Source: Sipunculus nudus
Lineage: Eukaryota; Annelida; Sipuncula; Golfingiida; Sipunculidae
Length of the DNA: 64,000 nt
Assembly: GCA_026874595.1 (NCBI GenBank)
Contig: CM049316.1
Location: forward strand, 33,175,339-33,239,338
Reading direction: 5' to 3'
A model generated the notes under the pieces. It saw only the letters and a list, made by a program, of their open reading frames with translations. It had not been told where the DNA came from and did not search any database. Each line of letters begins with the position of its first letter. The first letter of the stretch is position 1. Positions 45,818 through 60,700 of this stretch are shown piece by piece. Both the position numbers and the translations under genes were made by a program.

Positions 45818-48617
45818 TTTCTTGTACTTCCAAGTAAAAAATGTGTTATATGTTTTTGTGTGAACTATAACTGAACCACATTTTTCTATATAAAGATAGG
45901 AGTGGCCAACACAAACCATGAAAAGAGGGTAATCTAATATAAAATCTAATTTTTATTTATAAAAAAAAGATGGTTTCAGACTTGGACAAACATTCCGCGT
46001 AATGGGTAGTCTACCATTCCAATCCAAATCATTCAGGGATTCTATAACACAGCAATAAATATTTTGCGTATTCTCTTATCAAACAAGACCTACTGTTATT
46101 GCTAGCTACTTGTTAATTGATATGTGGTTTACTAGATAATACTCTGTGGTCTGATATCCTCATGTCCTGGGCAGCCATGAGTTTTTGCTGGACGGTTTCC
46201 AACGCTTTCAGTAAATATGGCCCAACACACACCTTTGAACTACTAAAACCACACCTTGTACAAGACTAAAAAGGCCCTATATGGAAACAATTTTCTAACT
46301 AGCTATCAATTAATATCAGCTCAAATCATTATATATCTTTTTTATAATTCTGTGTCATATTAATATCAGAGAGCCACAAATATTTAAAAATATTGTCTAC
46401 AATATAAGATTTTCCCTGGACAAACTATTCCAAATCTAAACAAATATTCTGAACCATTTAACTCAACCGAAACCTTAAAGTTAGTTTAGTATCAGCATAT
46501 TAATTAGGTACCTGCTGCTGGTTAAAAAAGAGGTACTTTTGTTATTACTGACAGTTTTGCTGTCCATCGATAAAATATTATTTTGTATGTACAAGTATAA
46601 AACTGAAGAGTGCTAATCTGAACCTATTGACTAAAACCACTAGCATTCAGCAATTATTTCCTTGAGCTGTAGACTGCTGCATAAAATGCAGACAGCAAGT
46701 CATAACAGTCTAAAAATATGCATATGATCTAAGAAATGGGGCCATGGCAAATTTCTGAATAGAAACTATCAGATAAGGCCTGTTCTTCCTCCTATAATCA
46801 TAAACTAAATTTCCTTAGTCTTCAGAAAAATAGTCTTGATTGCACTTTTTTAGCTGTCGGAAGCCCTAAGCTTTACAATATAACCAAATTGAATGGCATT
46901 TAGACAATGCTGGTGTATTTTGTATTATTAAATTTATTTCACTTTTTGCTTCAATATCCAACATCATCATATCTTCAAAAAAATATTGGGAAAAAAAAAA
47001 CAATGCAGCCCATCTTTCCTCAAAGACTACTGGTATATGCTTCCTCCCTGTGTTCTGTAAACCTTTCATGTGGCCAGCAATAACCAAACTTTAACATTCC
47101 AGCACACAGAGGAAAACTGCTCTACCCTTCAACATTCTGATGCAGAATGTCAAACATATAATAGGCCTACCATCTGGCTTATATCACTTGCAACATGCTA
47201 TAGGTGTGGGAGAAAATCATATCTGAGTGTACCATTGATATAAAAGTTGTATCCAGGGTGAATAAAACTTGGTCAACAGATGGTGTTGTGTCTTACATGA
47301 CCGGCAGATGTTTATCTCAGACACAACAAAACACCTCATTGCACACGTCACAGTAATCCCGAGATTTTGATCTAACCGCATACTAGCGCACTTGAAAATG
47401 ACAAAATAGCTGGTCAAAACAGCGACATATCCAAACAAAGCGACTAATCAGGTTGACACACCCAGTTCCATATGAATGGGTAGGATGTATCATGTTGACC
47501 GATATTTCAGATACTTGGTTTACTGGATTATATAAACAACATAAAATGTGCATAATGCACAATATGGGTACCGTTGACTCCTGATTGAACTAGAGAGTAG
47601 GCCTTTAAATGACCAAACCTGAAGGACAACTGAATCAGTGAATGCACAGTATTTTTATGAACCCCTATTCTGTGTTTATCTTGTTTTTTTGCTTTCTTTT
47701 ACTCAGTTTTGCATGAACTGTTTATAACCCTCAAAGCAACAGCATGAAAAGAATATCAATCCAACTCTGAGATGTATCCATGCCATTAGTACGAAATAAG
47801 CAAAATACAAGATCCGAAAATAAACTTTTGTAATTCAATTCACAGAACAGAGGCATAAATAAGTAAGGTCCATGTAAGAACACATTTAATCTTGTGAGTA
47901 CAGAGTCTGACCTAACTTGCATAATTTGTATTGTAATCAGACTTGTTAACTTGATTCTTTTAACTCATATCCTCTTTTTACTCATATCCAGTCTTTTTTT
48001 ACACTATATTATCTGAATCAAATTTAATATAGGACTGCTTTAAATTACTTTTAATATAATGGTTCTGTTGTTAACACTCATGTTTGCAACACATATTCTT
48101 CTAAATCTGTAGTCATTTCAATAACAGATATTACTTAAAATATCAACATTGAAAGGTCTTTTGCCATGTGTTACTATTTCAATATTCATAAAGCTGCCTT
48201 TCAATTAATTCTTCTCTGCTTTCAATTAATTCTTCAATTTAAAATGATACAAAAAAAGGAGAGATATTCTTGGAAAGGCAGTTCATTGAAAGGATCTGGC
48301 AAAAGGTTGTGCATATAAGTAAGACACTTATTCAGGACAAGGTCAGAAATTGGTGTGTGTAAGCTCAAGGACAGTAATTTGTTTAAAATTAAACTCTGTA
48401 TAAAAATAATAAATTTACAAACAACAGACTACCAACCTACAGAAAGCTACAGAGTGCTCAAACTCAAATCTTTCAAAGCATTTGTTCTTTGGTATATAGT
48501 CTTAAACTCGACTTCTGAGTCCTGAGACAGTGTACAAGTACCAATGTTGATAAATAAAAGCCAATAGGTGGCCGATTTATTAAACTATTTGAGGTTTTCT
48601 AACTGGATGGTCCACTG
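45103..48617. other. Downstream region of gene 2, possible long 3' UTR
   Basis: AT-rich and mostly not repetitive, with a TA microsatellite at 45775-45813. No ORF with motifs. Several AATAAA words occur on the minus strand. Confidence 0.45.
48576..48581 (-). terminator. Candidate polyadenylation signal of gene 2
   Basis: AATAAA on the minus strand only about 37 bases after the stop. This would give a very short 3' UTR. Several other AATAAA words occur between 45.9 and 48.5 kb, so a longer UTR is equally possible. Confidence 0.25.
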
Positions 48618-48713
48618 TTAGGCTGTTGAGATTTTTGTATGTTCCAGCTGGCCTTGCAGTTCACGAACCTTGTCAGACCAATACTCGCTGCTCTGCTGAA
48701 GCTGAAGTGACAA
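48618..48713 (-). CDS. Gene 2 last exon with stop
   Basis: Acceptor TTTTCAG, phase 0 in, 31 codons then TAA. It reads LSLQLQQSSEYWSDKVREL and ends HTKISTA. The YW..KV.EL motif echoes the YWISRVGE of the preceding exon. Confidence 0.82.
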   Translation of the reverse strand: MSLQLQQSSEYWSDKVRELQGQLEHTKISTA

Positions 48714-51700
48714 CTGAAAAGAATAAACAAAGTATGTTAATGTCATTGCACAGAGCATTGGAAAATCAAGGAGAATTTCTTGGTTTGGAATTTTGACTTT
48801 TGTCATTTAAAATATCCTAATGATATCATCTAAGAAGTGTTGTATATATACTGGTATGTTCACTAAAGATTTTGGTCATAGTTTGAAGATCTTCTATAAA
48901 CGTGTACAAATTGTTTCTTTACAAGACGTAGTAAACTACAAAAACAACTGACATATTAACCCAAAATTTATATATGCATGTAAACTATGAGGAAAATTTT
49001 AGCTCAGTTTTCAAAAGTTCTTTGTTTTTATTTTCAACAATTAAAAGGTACCTCCACATATAGGTAAACACATCCACACACAGGCTGAATTAAGATAAGT
49101 ACAAGAAATAATATTACTTATCTGGGACCAATTTTCAAGCAAGTCTCTTCATAGATATCTTTAAATACAAAACACTTGTTATTCCCTTTATTATCATCTT
49201 AACTAAAATTCTGGGAAGTGTGAGCCATTGGCCCTGAAACAAGGAGCTGACAAATTAAAATCCTGAAGGAATTTGAATGAGAATCGAATCAGAATCCGTA
49301 ACCTGTTTGTTCAGTTTTTTTTTTCTAACAATAGCATTGGCAGAGGTATGCCCTCTTCGAGTATTTTCTTGATTTAAATCGTTTCAGTCCCTCATGACAC
49401 TCACCTCTCCGACCCTTGAGATCCAGTAACTTTTGTCCAGCGCCTGTGGGTCTGTGACACCAGAATCCTCCATGGCTTTCTTCATGATCTGCGACTTGGA
49501 CTGAAGTAAATGAAATTAACTGTAAAATTCCCAAAATTGAGAACACCTACATTTGTGATATGAATAGAAATGAGTTATTCAACAATAAAGCTGACATGAT
49601 CTAATTCATTTGTGACTTTTATATTTTAAAAGATTCATATATCCAACTTCATTCATCCAGTGAAAAAAGTTTATAAATATTTTATCATATACAACATTTG
49701 CTCTAAATAATTTTATCCTGAGATTTTTTGCAAGATTTTATATATTAATATAAAAGCCATTATGATTCATCTGTGCCCTGATACATCATGATATAAAGTA
49801 AAATATATTGTAGCGGTGACATCAGATGTGTCTTTACTGATATGCTGATGATACATGAACATCTAACAATCAGTCTGACATTTAACTAGCAACCTCAAGC
49901 AAAAAATAATATTGAGTGGCCCAGTGCATGAAAGGCGACACATTATTGGCCAGAAATCAGTTAATTGGCATCTACCGTAATTGTCTAACCACCACACAAA
50001 CATACTGCAAGGACTGTTTCAAAATACTGAATTCTAAAAGCTTGGAGCAACAGCTTGGCAAACTTAAACAAAGAAGTTCAGTCTAGTAAGTTAACACTGT
50101 ATTGCAGGGATGTAGGTCTCAAGTGCAGACTTGGACACAAGTCCACTTATCAGGGACTCGGATACAGACTTGGACTCAAGGGTCCTGGGCTCTGACTTGT
50201 ACTCAGACTCTGAGGTAGGGACTCAAGAAATCAGGCCATCATTAACCATTATAGTAAAAGCATGTGTGAACTTACTTAAAATTTTACCTTATAATCTAAA
50301 ATTTCCATTTTAAATTGCTTTTTAAAGATATCTGTATTGACCTCAAAATTGACTCAGGTTCCAAATCACTTAGACTTGAAGAAGGTGGACCTGAACTCGA
50401 ACCTCAGGTACTCTGACCTGGAACTGGACTCAAGTGGCCTGGACTCATCCTTGCACTCAAGACTCGGATGGTGTAGACTCGACAACATCAATGCTGTATC
50501 ATGTGTTGTATTATGAGTGATTTATTATGATACATATTGTAAAATTAGAAAATGTTTTGTTACAGTCTCAATAAATACAGAATCTATTGTATAAATATAT
50601 ACGAAAACCTATTTAAACTTACCAGATCCTGTGCGGTGGGTGTTTTTCTACCTGTGTCAGTTACGGGCATGTGTGTGCGTGTCTCCAGCTGTGTCCGTAG
50701 TGTAGCTATCGTTTGGTCTTTACTGTTGACTTGTAACTGCAGCGTTTGTCTCGCTGTCATTTCTCTTTCCAAGTCTGATCTCATTTTCAAGTTGTCTTTC
50801 TGTAGGTTGTTCAGCTGAAATAATTAATGCATTTTAAAATTATGATATATTAAATTAATTTGTGAAAGAATTTAAGTGTTTCCTAATTTATTAATAAGAA
50901 AATAATGTTAATAAAAGCAAAAGCAGTCTGTCATTCAAAACAAGACTGCATTGCATTAGTTTGAACCATATTACAGGAATGCTATATAATTATCTACCAG
51001 TAACTTCTACATTGCAGGTTGTCTATGCATGGAGCTAAGAATAATCCTCAAGTCATAAGCTATAGATAGCTATGTGTCTGAGAGTGTACATTTTGGTTCT
51101 GTCAAATGTTTCACCTCAAGAGTCACTAACGGGGATAAAACCTGGAACCTTCAGTCTAACCTGAACCACACAAAGATACCCTCAAATATTCTATGGAATA
51201 ACAATGTTAAAAATGTGGTGTTAGAATAATAATTTTACAAATAAAATGGCCAGACAATATCATTGTTTTTCACAAATATTACAGATGGAAAAGTTTACTA
51301 TAAAATACAGTATCCAATTTAGTATCAGCTGGAGGTGTTAGACTACAAAGCTGATAGTCCTTGGTCTAACCTCTTAAAAAGCAAAATGGATTGTTCCTAT
51401 CTCTGTGCATACTACTGGTGTGCCAATTAACTGATTATATCAATGAATGGTATTTTTTTTTTCATAATCAGCTAAATTGATTGTATTTTTGCATAATGAA
51501 CCACAAATGATTATGTATCCAGGCCTGATAGAATATTTCTATTCTGTCAGAGATTTAAGAAAGACAGGGCACAAAGCAATGAACAGGATTAAAACATAAG
51601 GTTGTGCAATGAAAACTTTTCAAAAATCCGGCCATAACCTTGACCTGTCAGTGTGATATACTGAATTTACTCAGTCAATATTTTAGGTTTAATTCTATAC

Positions 51701-54700
51701 AGCATATGTCATGGTAATATAGACGGAACATAAAATAACTGATTGATATCAAATACAGGTCTTTTTATTTTTTATTCGTCAAATATGATCTTGCAACTGA
51801 TTCCTATGACTAGTGCATACAAAACCTAAAATCCATAAGGCTTAATAATAACATACCCTTCATACTGTATGGACCTTGGACCAATTCTAATAACTAAGTA
51901 AAGATAAATGAATGAAACTTTAAAAAATACATGGATTATCAAAGGAAGACTGAATGTACAGATAAGCCTGCAGAAAAAAAAAACAAAAAAATGGAAACTT
52001 TTGTGGCAAAACATCAGAAGGAGAATGGAAACTTGATCCATTACTACACAATAGATAATTTGTATGACACAATATATTTGACATATAAACAAAAACAATA
52101 ATATTGAGCTTGTTTAATTTAACATTACAAGTATTTAAAAAGTTATATATAGATGGAAAAGGTGATAAATTGTTAGTCATAAAGTACTTTGAACAAACAG
52201 GTTAATTTGTATGTATATATGTATTTTGTATTTAGTACCCTTTTTGTATGTTCTTTTTGTGTGTTGTTTTTGTTACTGTTTTGGTGTACTGTCTTGTAAT
52301 CATGGGTGTTATTACTGTCTGTAATTTTTTGGGTAATAAAAAAACATAAAAAAAAATAAATGTGGATAAATCTGGTACTGGTCGTGTTAATCAGGATCAT
52401 CTTTTACAGATGTAACCTACCTGGTGGTTCAACTGTTGAACATTTTCTACATTGGATTTTAACCTGGTGTGCAAGTCATCAATAGTTGTTCTCTTTTCTT
52501 TCAGTTCTTTATCTTGTTCTTGTCTGTAACATTAAATAAATGTATTCTTTAACAAGACATTATAAAATATAAATGATTCAATAAAATAACCCTTCACATC
52601 TGATGACGAAACCAAAGAAAAGACCAAAATTGGTTTCCATTAAAACATTTGAAAACTTATTTGAAAAAGTCTCTCATGATACATGATATCTGGCTGATAA
52701 TATGTAAAAATGTAAATAACTTATGCAGCTTGCTAATGTACCTTTTTTACTGATCAAACAATCACGTCCAACAAGAATGTTCTTACTTTAAAACACGGAT
52801 AAACTAGATGTGTCGGAACGACAAGAATGTCCCCGCCTGGGGCAGATTAGAAACATTTGTTAAATTTTGTAAAATTTCTTAAGTTCAGGAGGTGTTGTAT
52901 GGTTAAAAGTAGGTCAACAAGGGCAAAATGCAAACTTGATCTGTAAAGGGTCATTATCAAGCAACACACCAAAAATCAGGCCAGTATCTGCAGGCATTGT
53001 GAAAAAAAAGTCCATATATGTGCATTTTTCATGAAAATTTCTGTCTTTCATGAAATTTTCTATGTTCAGGATCTGTCATATGGTGAAAAATAGGTTAACT
53101 GGGACGAAACGCGAACTCGATCTGTAAGTGGTCATTATGCGCCCACAGACCAAACAGGCCAAAATTGAAAAATCCGATAAAATTTCATTAAAAAATCAGA
53201 AATTGCAGGTGGCGCCACCAAAATTGTGCAGCACATACAGACCATCAGTCCCAATGATCATAGTAAGTTTTGTGAAAATCCACACAATGGTTCCAGAGAT
53301 ATAAACTTCTGAGTGTTTTTCTATAATCAGCTCTAAAATGTAGAAAAATGGGTCAAGGTCACCCATCTTCGAACTTGACCGAGATTTTATCGATATACAT
53401 CTTCACTGATGAAATAAAATTCCAACGGTGAATCCTTTTAGAGATATCCCGCTCACAAGGTAAAAGTTAACAGACGCGGAACGGACAGACGGACGGACAG
53501 ACACCGAACAGACAGATGGACAGACGGACAGCCTGGGTGACGACAATAGCCCATCAGCCTATGAGCTGAGGGCTAAAAACGGCTGTACATGTGTATTTGT
53601 CATAAAAATTTCTATTTTTCATAAATTTTTCTAAGTTTAGGAGCCGTAAAACGGTCAAAAATAGGTAAACCGGGACGAAACGCGAACTCGATCTGTAACT
53701 GGTCATTATCTGCCCACACACCAAAAATCAGGCCAATATCTGCAAGCATTGCGAAAAAAAGTCTGTACAACTGTTTGATTTTGGAATGACGGACATGGCA
53801 TGGGTAAAACTATATGCCCCGGCCACTTTGTGGCAGGGGCATAAAAACATACTAGTATGCAGGTGTTATAATAAATAAAAATACACATTAATGAAAATAC
53901 AGATACTTAATTAACATAAATAATTATGAATTCCAATGTTAAACAACAATATGCACTCAGATATTTCTGCTGTTAGAATTTACAAATAAATGAATTAAAC
54001 AGATTATAGAAATGAATTTAAGAGACAAGTAAAAGTGAAAGTTTATGATGAATGAACCTACTCATGTTCCTCTAGACGTGATCTGAGTTGATGTAGTAGT
54101 ACTTGTTGGTGAGCTGAGTGACTCTGAAGGGCCTGTACCGCAAAAACATAGAAGCATTAATTTTTGTATCTAACCACTGGTTTAACCATATTTTCACATG
54201 TGACCAGTAACATCCAGGTTTTAGTATGTACACAAAATGGCAGCCGCCATGATTGGTTTTGAGAAAGTGGAAGAAAGAAACCTGTCAGGTTTCAGCAAGG
54301 GCGCAGGGATAGGACACAAAGGTACTCAAAGACAGCATGCATGTGAGAAGTGGATGTGTATATGCATAGTTAAGAGACAACTAACGTTTTTTTTTTCCTG
54401 GACAAGGCATAAATACTCAAATTAAAGTAGGAGATTACAGTCACCTAACACTCTAAAGTTATTTGATATTTTATACAATTTTAATATTAAGGATATTATA
54501 ATATTATATCACATAATATAATCATAATAATATCAATAATATCAATTAATATTATTTATTTAATAAAGCTGATCATATCTCAAATTTATGAAAGTGTTAC
54601 AACATGTATCAAATAAATCAATTAATGAACCATGGAAAACAAATAATGAATGATTTGGCAGCTATTACAAAATCCATATCTTAGAACATACTTTTCTGTA

Positions 54701-57700
54701 ACTGGAAATTATTTAACATTATCTTGCATAAACCAATTCTCACAGCCTCTGGTAAATCAAAATCTGTATACTTTGCTCTATAGGACTCCCTGACAGTACT
54801 TACAACATAATAGATTTTATGGTCATCTATACTTTTTTACATTAACAAAAATGTCAAACATAAGCCAATAACTCAAAGAACACCAGTTAGGCCACCAAAA
54901 AAAAAAAAAAAAATTGAACTACTCACCCGTGAGTTTTCCGTGGAACTTTCTCTCTTTTAAAAATAAGGGGCAGGTAATTTGTAACTGTGGGTAATTTTTG
55001 CTCTTGCCTCAATTGCTTGAATATATTCTTAAAGGTATGGAAGATGAACTAATTAATTAATAAATTTGTGTTAATTATATGCATCATTTTAAGAAATGAA
55101 GTAATGTTTTTAGTTTTTTGGTAAGCTCTGAAAATTTCCATGTATTGTGTCTCAACTGGGAAATTAAACAAGGGACCCATGGGTCACGGCGCTCAGCTGA
55201 TCGTGATTGGACTATAAATGTTTCTCCACTGTGATACTATATCGAGGAATTTAATGTAATATGTGAGTAAATGATAAATGAAATTACCTGACTGATGGAT
55301 TAATAGAGTCAAATATAGTGGTTTATTTTTTATTTATTTAGGAGGGGTTGAAAATTGTGATATATTTGAGCAAATATGAATGCAATGACAGCAGTAATAA
55401 GCAGTAGTAGAATTATGATAAGGCTATTTGTTGAAGGATCTAAAGTGTATGGTAGTCTGCAAGCTTTCAATTTGACAGATATGATGTTATGATTAACTAT
55501 GCTGATGAAGTGATTCATGAATTTGTGACGGTATGACACAATATCTCTTTAGTCTTGACAAGGTACATTATTGTGATGCCCACTATGTCTACATATTACA
55601 CAATACTGACATAATTTCTGGCATGTACATAGGTACCTATGGACGAATAGTTATACAATATTAAAGTATGAATATATCTGATTCATCTTGTTCTTGCTTA
55701 CTGAGGCTGACTTTGGGATGGGGTTCGGAGAAGAGAAAAGTGAGGGCAGCCTTGAAGTGTAACAATGGCTCTTTTTATGGAAAACAGAGTTTTTTTTCCT
55801 TAATATCTCGAAGGAACAAAGTCCTAATGACCAAATTTTTGGTATGGTAGGAGATTTTGGGGACATCTAAAATTATGCCAACAGCCTGGGGAGCACAGAG
55901 ATGTGCACTGAATGACCTACAGTCATCAAAGTGGACTGCTTGACAATGTAAGGGAATACAACAAGAGCCTCCAAAAAAATTCAATAACTAGCCTAATTTT
56001 GCAGCTTTTATTTTCAAATTTCAGATTTTAACAGATTAAATCCTTATGTATACATGCTGTGAAAATTAAATCCACAGTACTTACAGGAAAAAAACGTGCC
56101 GTGGCCAAAGTTGGGCAAAATTTAAGGTACCAATTTTATATTTTTTCCAATATTTAAAAAAATTTACCAGATTTTGATCTTATTTTTGGTATACAATTTA
56201 ATTTCGATTAATTAAAGTTGTATTACTGGAAAAAAGTCCCTACCTTTAACACTTTTGGTCTTAAGTGACCAAATATCTTCCTGATTTATTTACAAAGTCC
56301 ATTATGTTTGGGCCCATAACTTTTTTAAAATATATAATACTGACTTAATATCTGGCATGTACATAGAAACTATATAGAGGAATATTTATGGTAAATATGA
56401 AGAAAACCAGATGAGTGGTTTTGATATAAGGCAGTCCTGAAGTGTGAAAATAGATTTCTAATAAAAAATTGAGTTTTTTTCCTTAATATCTCGAAGGAAC
56501 AAAGTCCTATTGACCCAATTTTCGGCATGGTAGGAGATTTTAGGGACATCTAACTGTATGCCCAATTTCAGATTCGTAGGTCCAATGGTGTCGAAACGTG
56601 CCAGTCTTACGGAAGGACATCCAGACGGACGGATGGACGGACAGACAGATGGACAGATGACAGACAATGGACCACGACTATGGCTCAGATGACTTATAGT
56701 CAGCTGAGCTAAAAAAAAATTGTTTTGCCTGTTCATTCCATATTTTTTCCACGTGTCTGTAAACAAATAAATTTCTTTTTGTGACCCCGAGTTTAGAATA
56801 AAATGGAGATAACTTTTCACCTTAAATCTATCATAATCCACTTTTTTCTCTTCCAAGTCCAGCTTGAGTTTGTTGTATTGCTTCTGTAGCATTTCAATCT
56901 GTTCTTGATATGCACTGAAACAAAGAGAGGAATTAAATTTACTCACATAAATTAAGGTACACTTACACTTTAGTTAATTCCCTAAGTAAATATTTTAATA
57001 TCAAAATTCTCACTTCAAATATGTAATTTTGGCACAAAAATTGGCCTTTGCTAAATCTACTGATAAAGGTACTTATATTTAAAATATTTTATAATACAAC
57101 TTTTATGGAAGTAATGATTTAAGATAAATGGATAATAACAAATAATAAACAATACCACAAGATACCTTGTTGTGCAGAACAGAAACAGGTGATTTATCTT
57201 GTTGATATTATGCAATACCTAGCATATAATATATATTAGATATTATGCAAACTAGTGCTTAAGATGATATGCAATTCTGAAAAAAAAAGTTCAAAAAGAC
57301 AAAATACAACATGTTTAACTTACTCTTTCTCCGCTGACAAACTGACGATGGCCTTGCTCTGTTCCCTATAATGATAATAAGGGTGATGAAATCCCACAGT
57401 ATATATTTACACATGTGCTTTAAAATGCTGGTGAAAAAAATACATATTCATGGTCTTCTTTCCACATAACCAAGGAGACAAATATGCGACTTAATTATAT
57501 CAGATAATGATGTTTTTTTATGAGTGAAATGTTGACACAAAGCTAGAAAACATTTTGAGAAAAACTTTGAGTGGGTGAATATGGTATCGTCTGTTTAACA
57601 AAAGTTGAACTTTGCATTATGGATGTCTTGATAATTTCCTTTTATACAAGTTAAAGAAATAATAATAACAAAATAATTAATAGTAATGATAAAAATAATA

Positions 57701-60700
57701 TTGTCTCCCATCTGGTGTTTGAGGTTCACTCTATTAGCTGATGTACTTGATTTTATGCTACTCTTAAAGTGGTATTCATAACAATTTAATAGGACTTGGA
57801 TTTGCATTTTCAGTTATATATTCTACTGGTTCTGTTCATGTGAAGATTATCAAGAATACAATCAAGAATTTATCAGTTTACCATACATGTCTGATGGGGG
57901 CCTCTTTGATACAAATGCTAACTCACCTTATTTTTGTTCCAAGTTTCTCATTTGCTTGTCTAAAAGAAAGAAAAAAGTTTTAAACTATTTTATAAGGCAC
58001 CCATATTGCAATCTACAGAAACATGAGTTGAAAATCAATTTAAGACCTGCCTCCTTCATATTATCCATAGATGTATATACAGTAAAAGCCCATTTTAATA
58101 AGTCTAAATCAAAGGAAGTTCCAGTCATAGAAAACATCATATGTTCAACACCAGCAAGTTTTTGCTGGTAGCTATTTTACTAAAGTTTGGAAGCAGTTAT
58201 AGCTTATGACATCAATACATATCTGACTTAAGTGAGTTCAACACAAAAAGAGGTTATACTGTATACAGTTAAAAAATTTTATTTTTTAATAAAAATATAC
58301 TCAATTACAAAAATGCCCAGGTCATTAACTGAATTTTAACCTGCTCATTAACAGAGTTGATATTTATGCTCTACTTAGCTTAAATTAATTATCTACAGGG
58401 ACATAAGTCACAAATGCATAAAAAAATTATTCATGAAAAATTAAGTGTAAATATTTACTTTTGTTCCTGTACCCAGGTGTTAACGTTCTGGACTACTAGT
58501 TCACTCTCTCTGTGCAGGCGGTCCCCGTTTGCCCTAGTTTCATCAAGTGTGCTGCGTAACTTAGCAACCTCATCATTAGAGGTCACATATTTCTGACGCA
58601 CTAAATCCATTTCACCCTTCAATCGGTCACACTGAAAAACAAAGACAAAGTTTGCTTCATGGTAGGTAAAAGAGTATATATTTATATATTATTACTATAT
58701 ATGATATTATGAAATATCATTATAACATAATGAACCTCATACATAACAATGATACTTACTAGAAATAATTTTACATCAACATGTAGAAAACATGCATGGT
58801 TCCAAAGAACTAGCATCATATGACCAAATCACTATAGATTAAAAATAATTATAATTTTTATTACATATATTAGAAATATATTGTATAATAAACAAATACA
58901 GAAAAAAAACCTCATTGTGTCAAGTTCACTTAAATTATATAATGCACACTGTTGTCAGTTTTATTGCTCTGAATTGAAAATTCAATCAATACCATATATA
59001 ACCTGCTTGAGTTCAACCTCAGATAAGTCAAAGCTTTATCATTAATCCCTCTGACTTAGACACAACAAGGTATTACTGTTTTAAATTTATTTAATATATA
59101 TTTTATTCAAGTTTAATGAGAAGGATATGAGCTAGATGAACTGTTAACAGACCTCTTCGACCTTTGACCTTAACTTCTCCTGGAGCGATGACACCTCGAC
59201 CTTGAGAACGACTAACTGTTCCTCCTTTGAGGAGAGTTCCTGCAGGCTCTGTCTGTTACGTTCTGAAGCAATCGTCAGTTCTCCCTGCAATGCCTGGAGT
59301 CGGTCCTCTTGTTGATGGATCTGTAAGGTACAGCATAAAATATATATTTTAGTAGAGCATCAAGGACGAGACAGACCTCTGTCTATTGATAAATCAGTGA
59401 ACTTATTTCAAGGTATGAGGACTGGCAATACAAATTATCATGAATAATTTGTACAGTTGTCATTCTCCACTTGGACTATATGCTATCCTGTTGACTCTGT
59501 CACACACAGAGATTTCTAAATCTATGTTTTAATTGATGGTGATGCCACTTTATGGTTGTTCAGCATCTACTCTGTGGCCATGCCTTGGACATGATGATTT
59601 TAAGGGAAAGATACCAAGTGTGCCTCAAGGCGACCAAATTCCATAATTGCTGTCATTTGACAGTCTCAGGAAAAAAATTGTAAAAATTAGGAAAAAAATA
59701 CATGTGGCACCAACAATTTTCAGGAACTGACAACAAAAGTCATGATCAATATTCAAGGCAAGACTCAGGGCAATCCATGTATTATCAAGATACTGCAGGG
59801 TTTGTATCAAATTTTTAATTATTCTGGGTGGTATTTACATGCCCCATAGGTCAAAGGATATAGGTCACACTGACCTAATTCCAGGTTTCCAAGGATATTT
59901 TTATTAAAGTCCCTGGATGATCATTAAGAAATTTCTAGGTCCAGCTGTTACAATTTGTGCCCTGCTTACGTACAGATGGAGGGCCAGACGGATGACAGAC
60001 AAAGTGCAATACCTATACCTCAGTTGACTCTCAGTCAGCTTAGCTAATAACTACGCCAAAGAACTCAGCCCTTGGAAAACCTGTACCACATGAAATCATG
60101 AGCACCTTACCCAACAACAATAATTATTAATTCATGTAGAATTGGTATGAGTAAATTTGATGCATCTTTAAATTCATATGGACAGATAAGAGGGGTTTGA
60201 CTTTACCTGATCTTCAGATTGGCGGTTAATTTCCTGAAGTTTCTTGTGTTCTTGTCGCAGTTTACGAGCCTTATCTTCATGCATGGCAATCTGTAAAACA
60301 ATACCAACAAATATATATGGACATTTACAAAATTTAAGTACAACATAGCTTCACACCGTAATATGGTACAGATTTACTAATTGAGAGATAAGGCTGAAAA
60401 TGTTAAAATATAATTAATAAAACAATACCAGGTTATGAAGACAACAAAATAAGATTGTAAACAAATATTAATTATAGTCATTACTATCATTAGTTTTATC
60501 ATTTACATAGTCATCAATTGATACTGTATTACTGTCAATATTTTTGTTTAAAAATGAAAATGTGAATATTAAATATCTTAAATGAATTGTAGTGGTGGGC
60601 CGATCATTGAGTTTTATCAAAAGTCAGTCGGTTTGCTGCCACTTTCAAGTGCTCGATTACCAAAGGCAACTATCAATTACATCATAAGAATGATTGTTTT

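Noticed and set aside
56458-56820. Extension of gene 2 visible exon 8 with CPSVCPS-type residues
   Set aside because: It is read-through past a GT donor into a GACGGACGG repeat; the same repeat occurs at 31.1, 53.5 and 60.0 kb.
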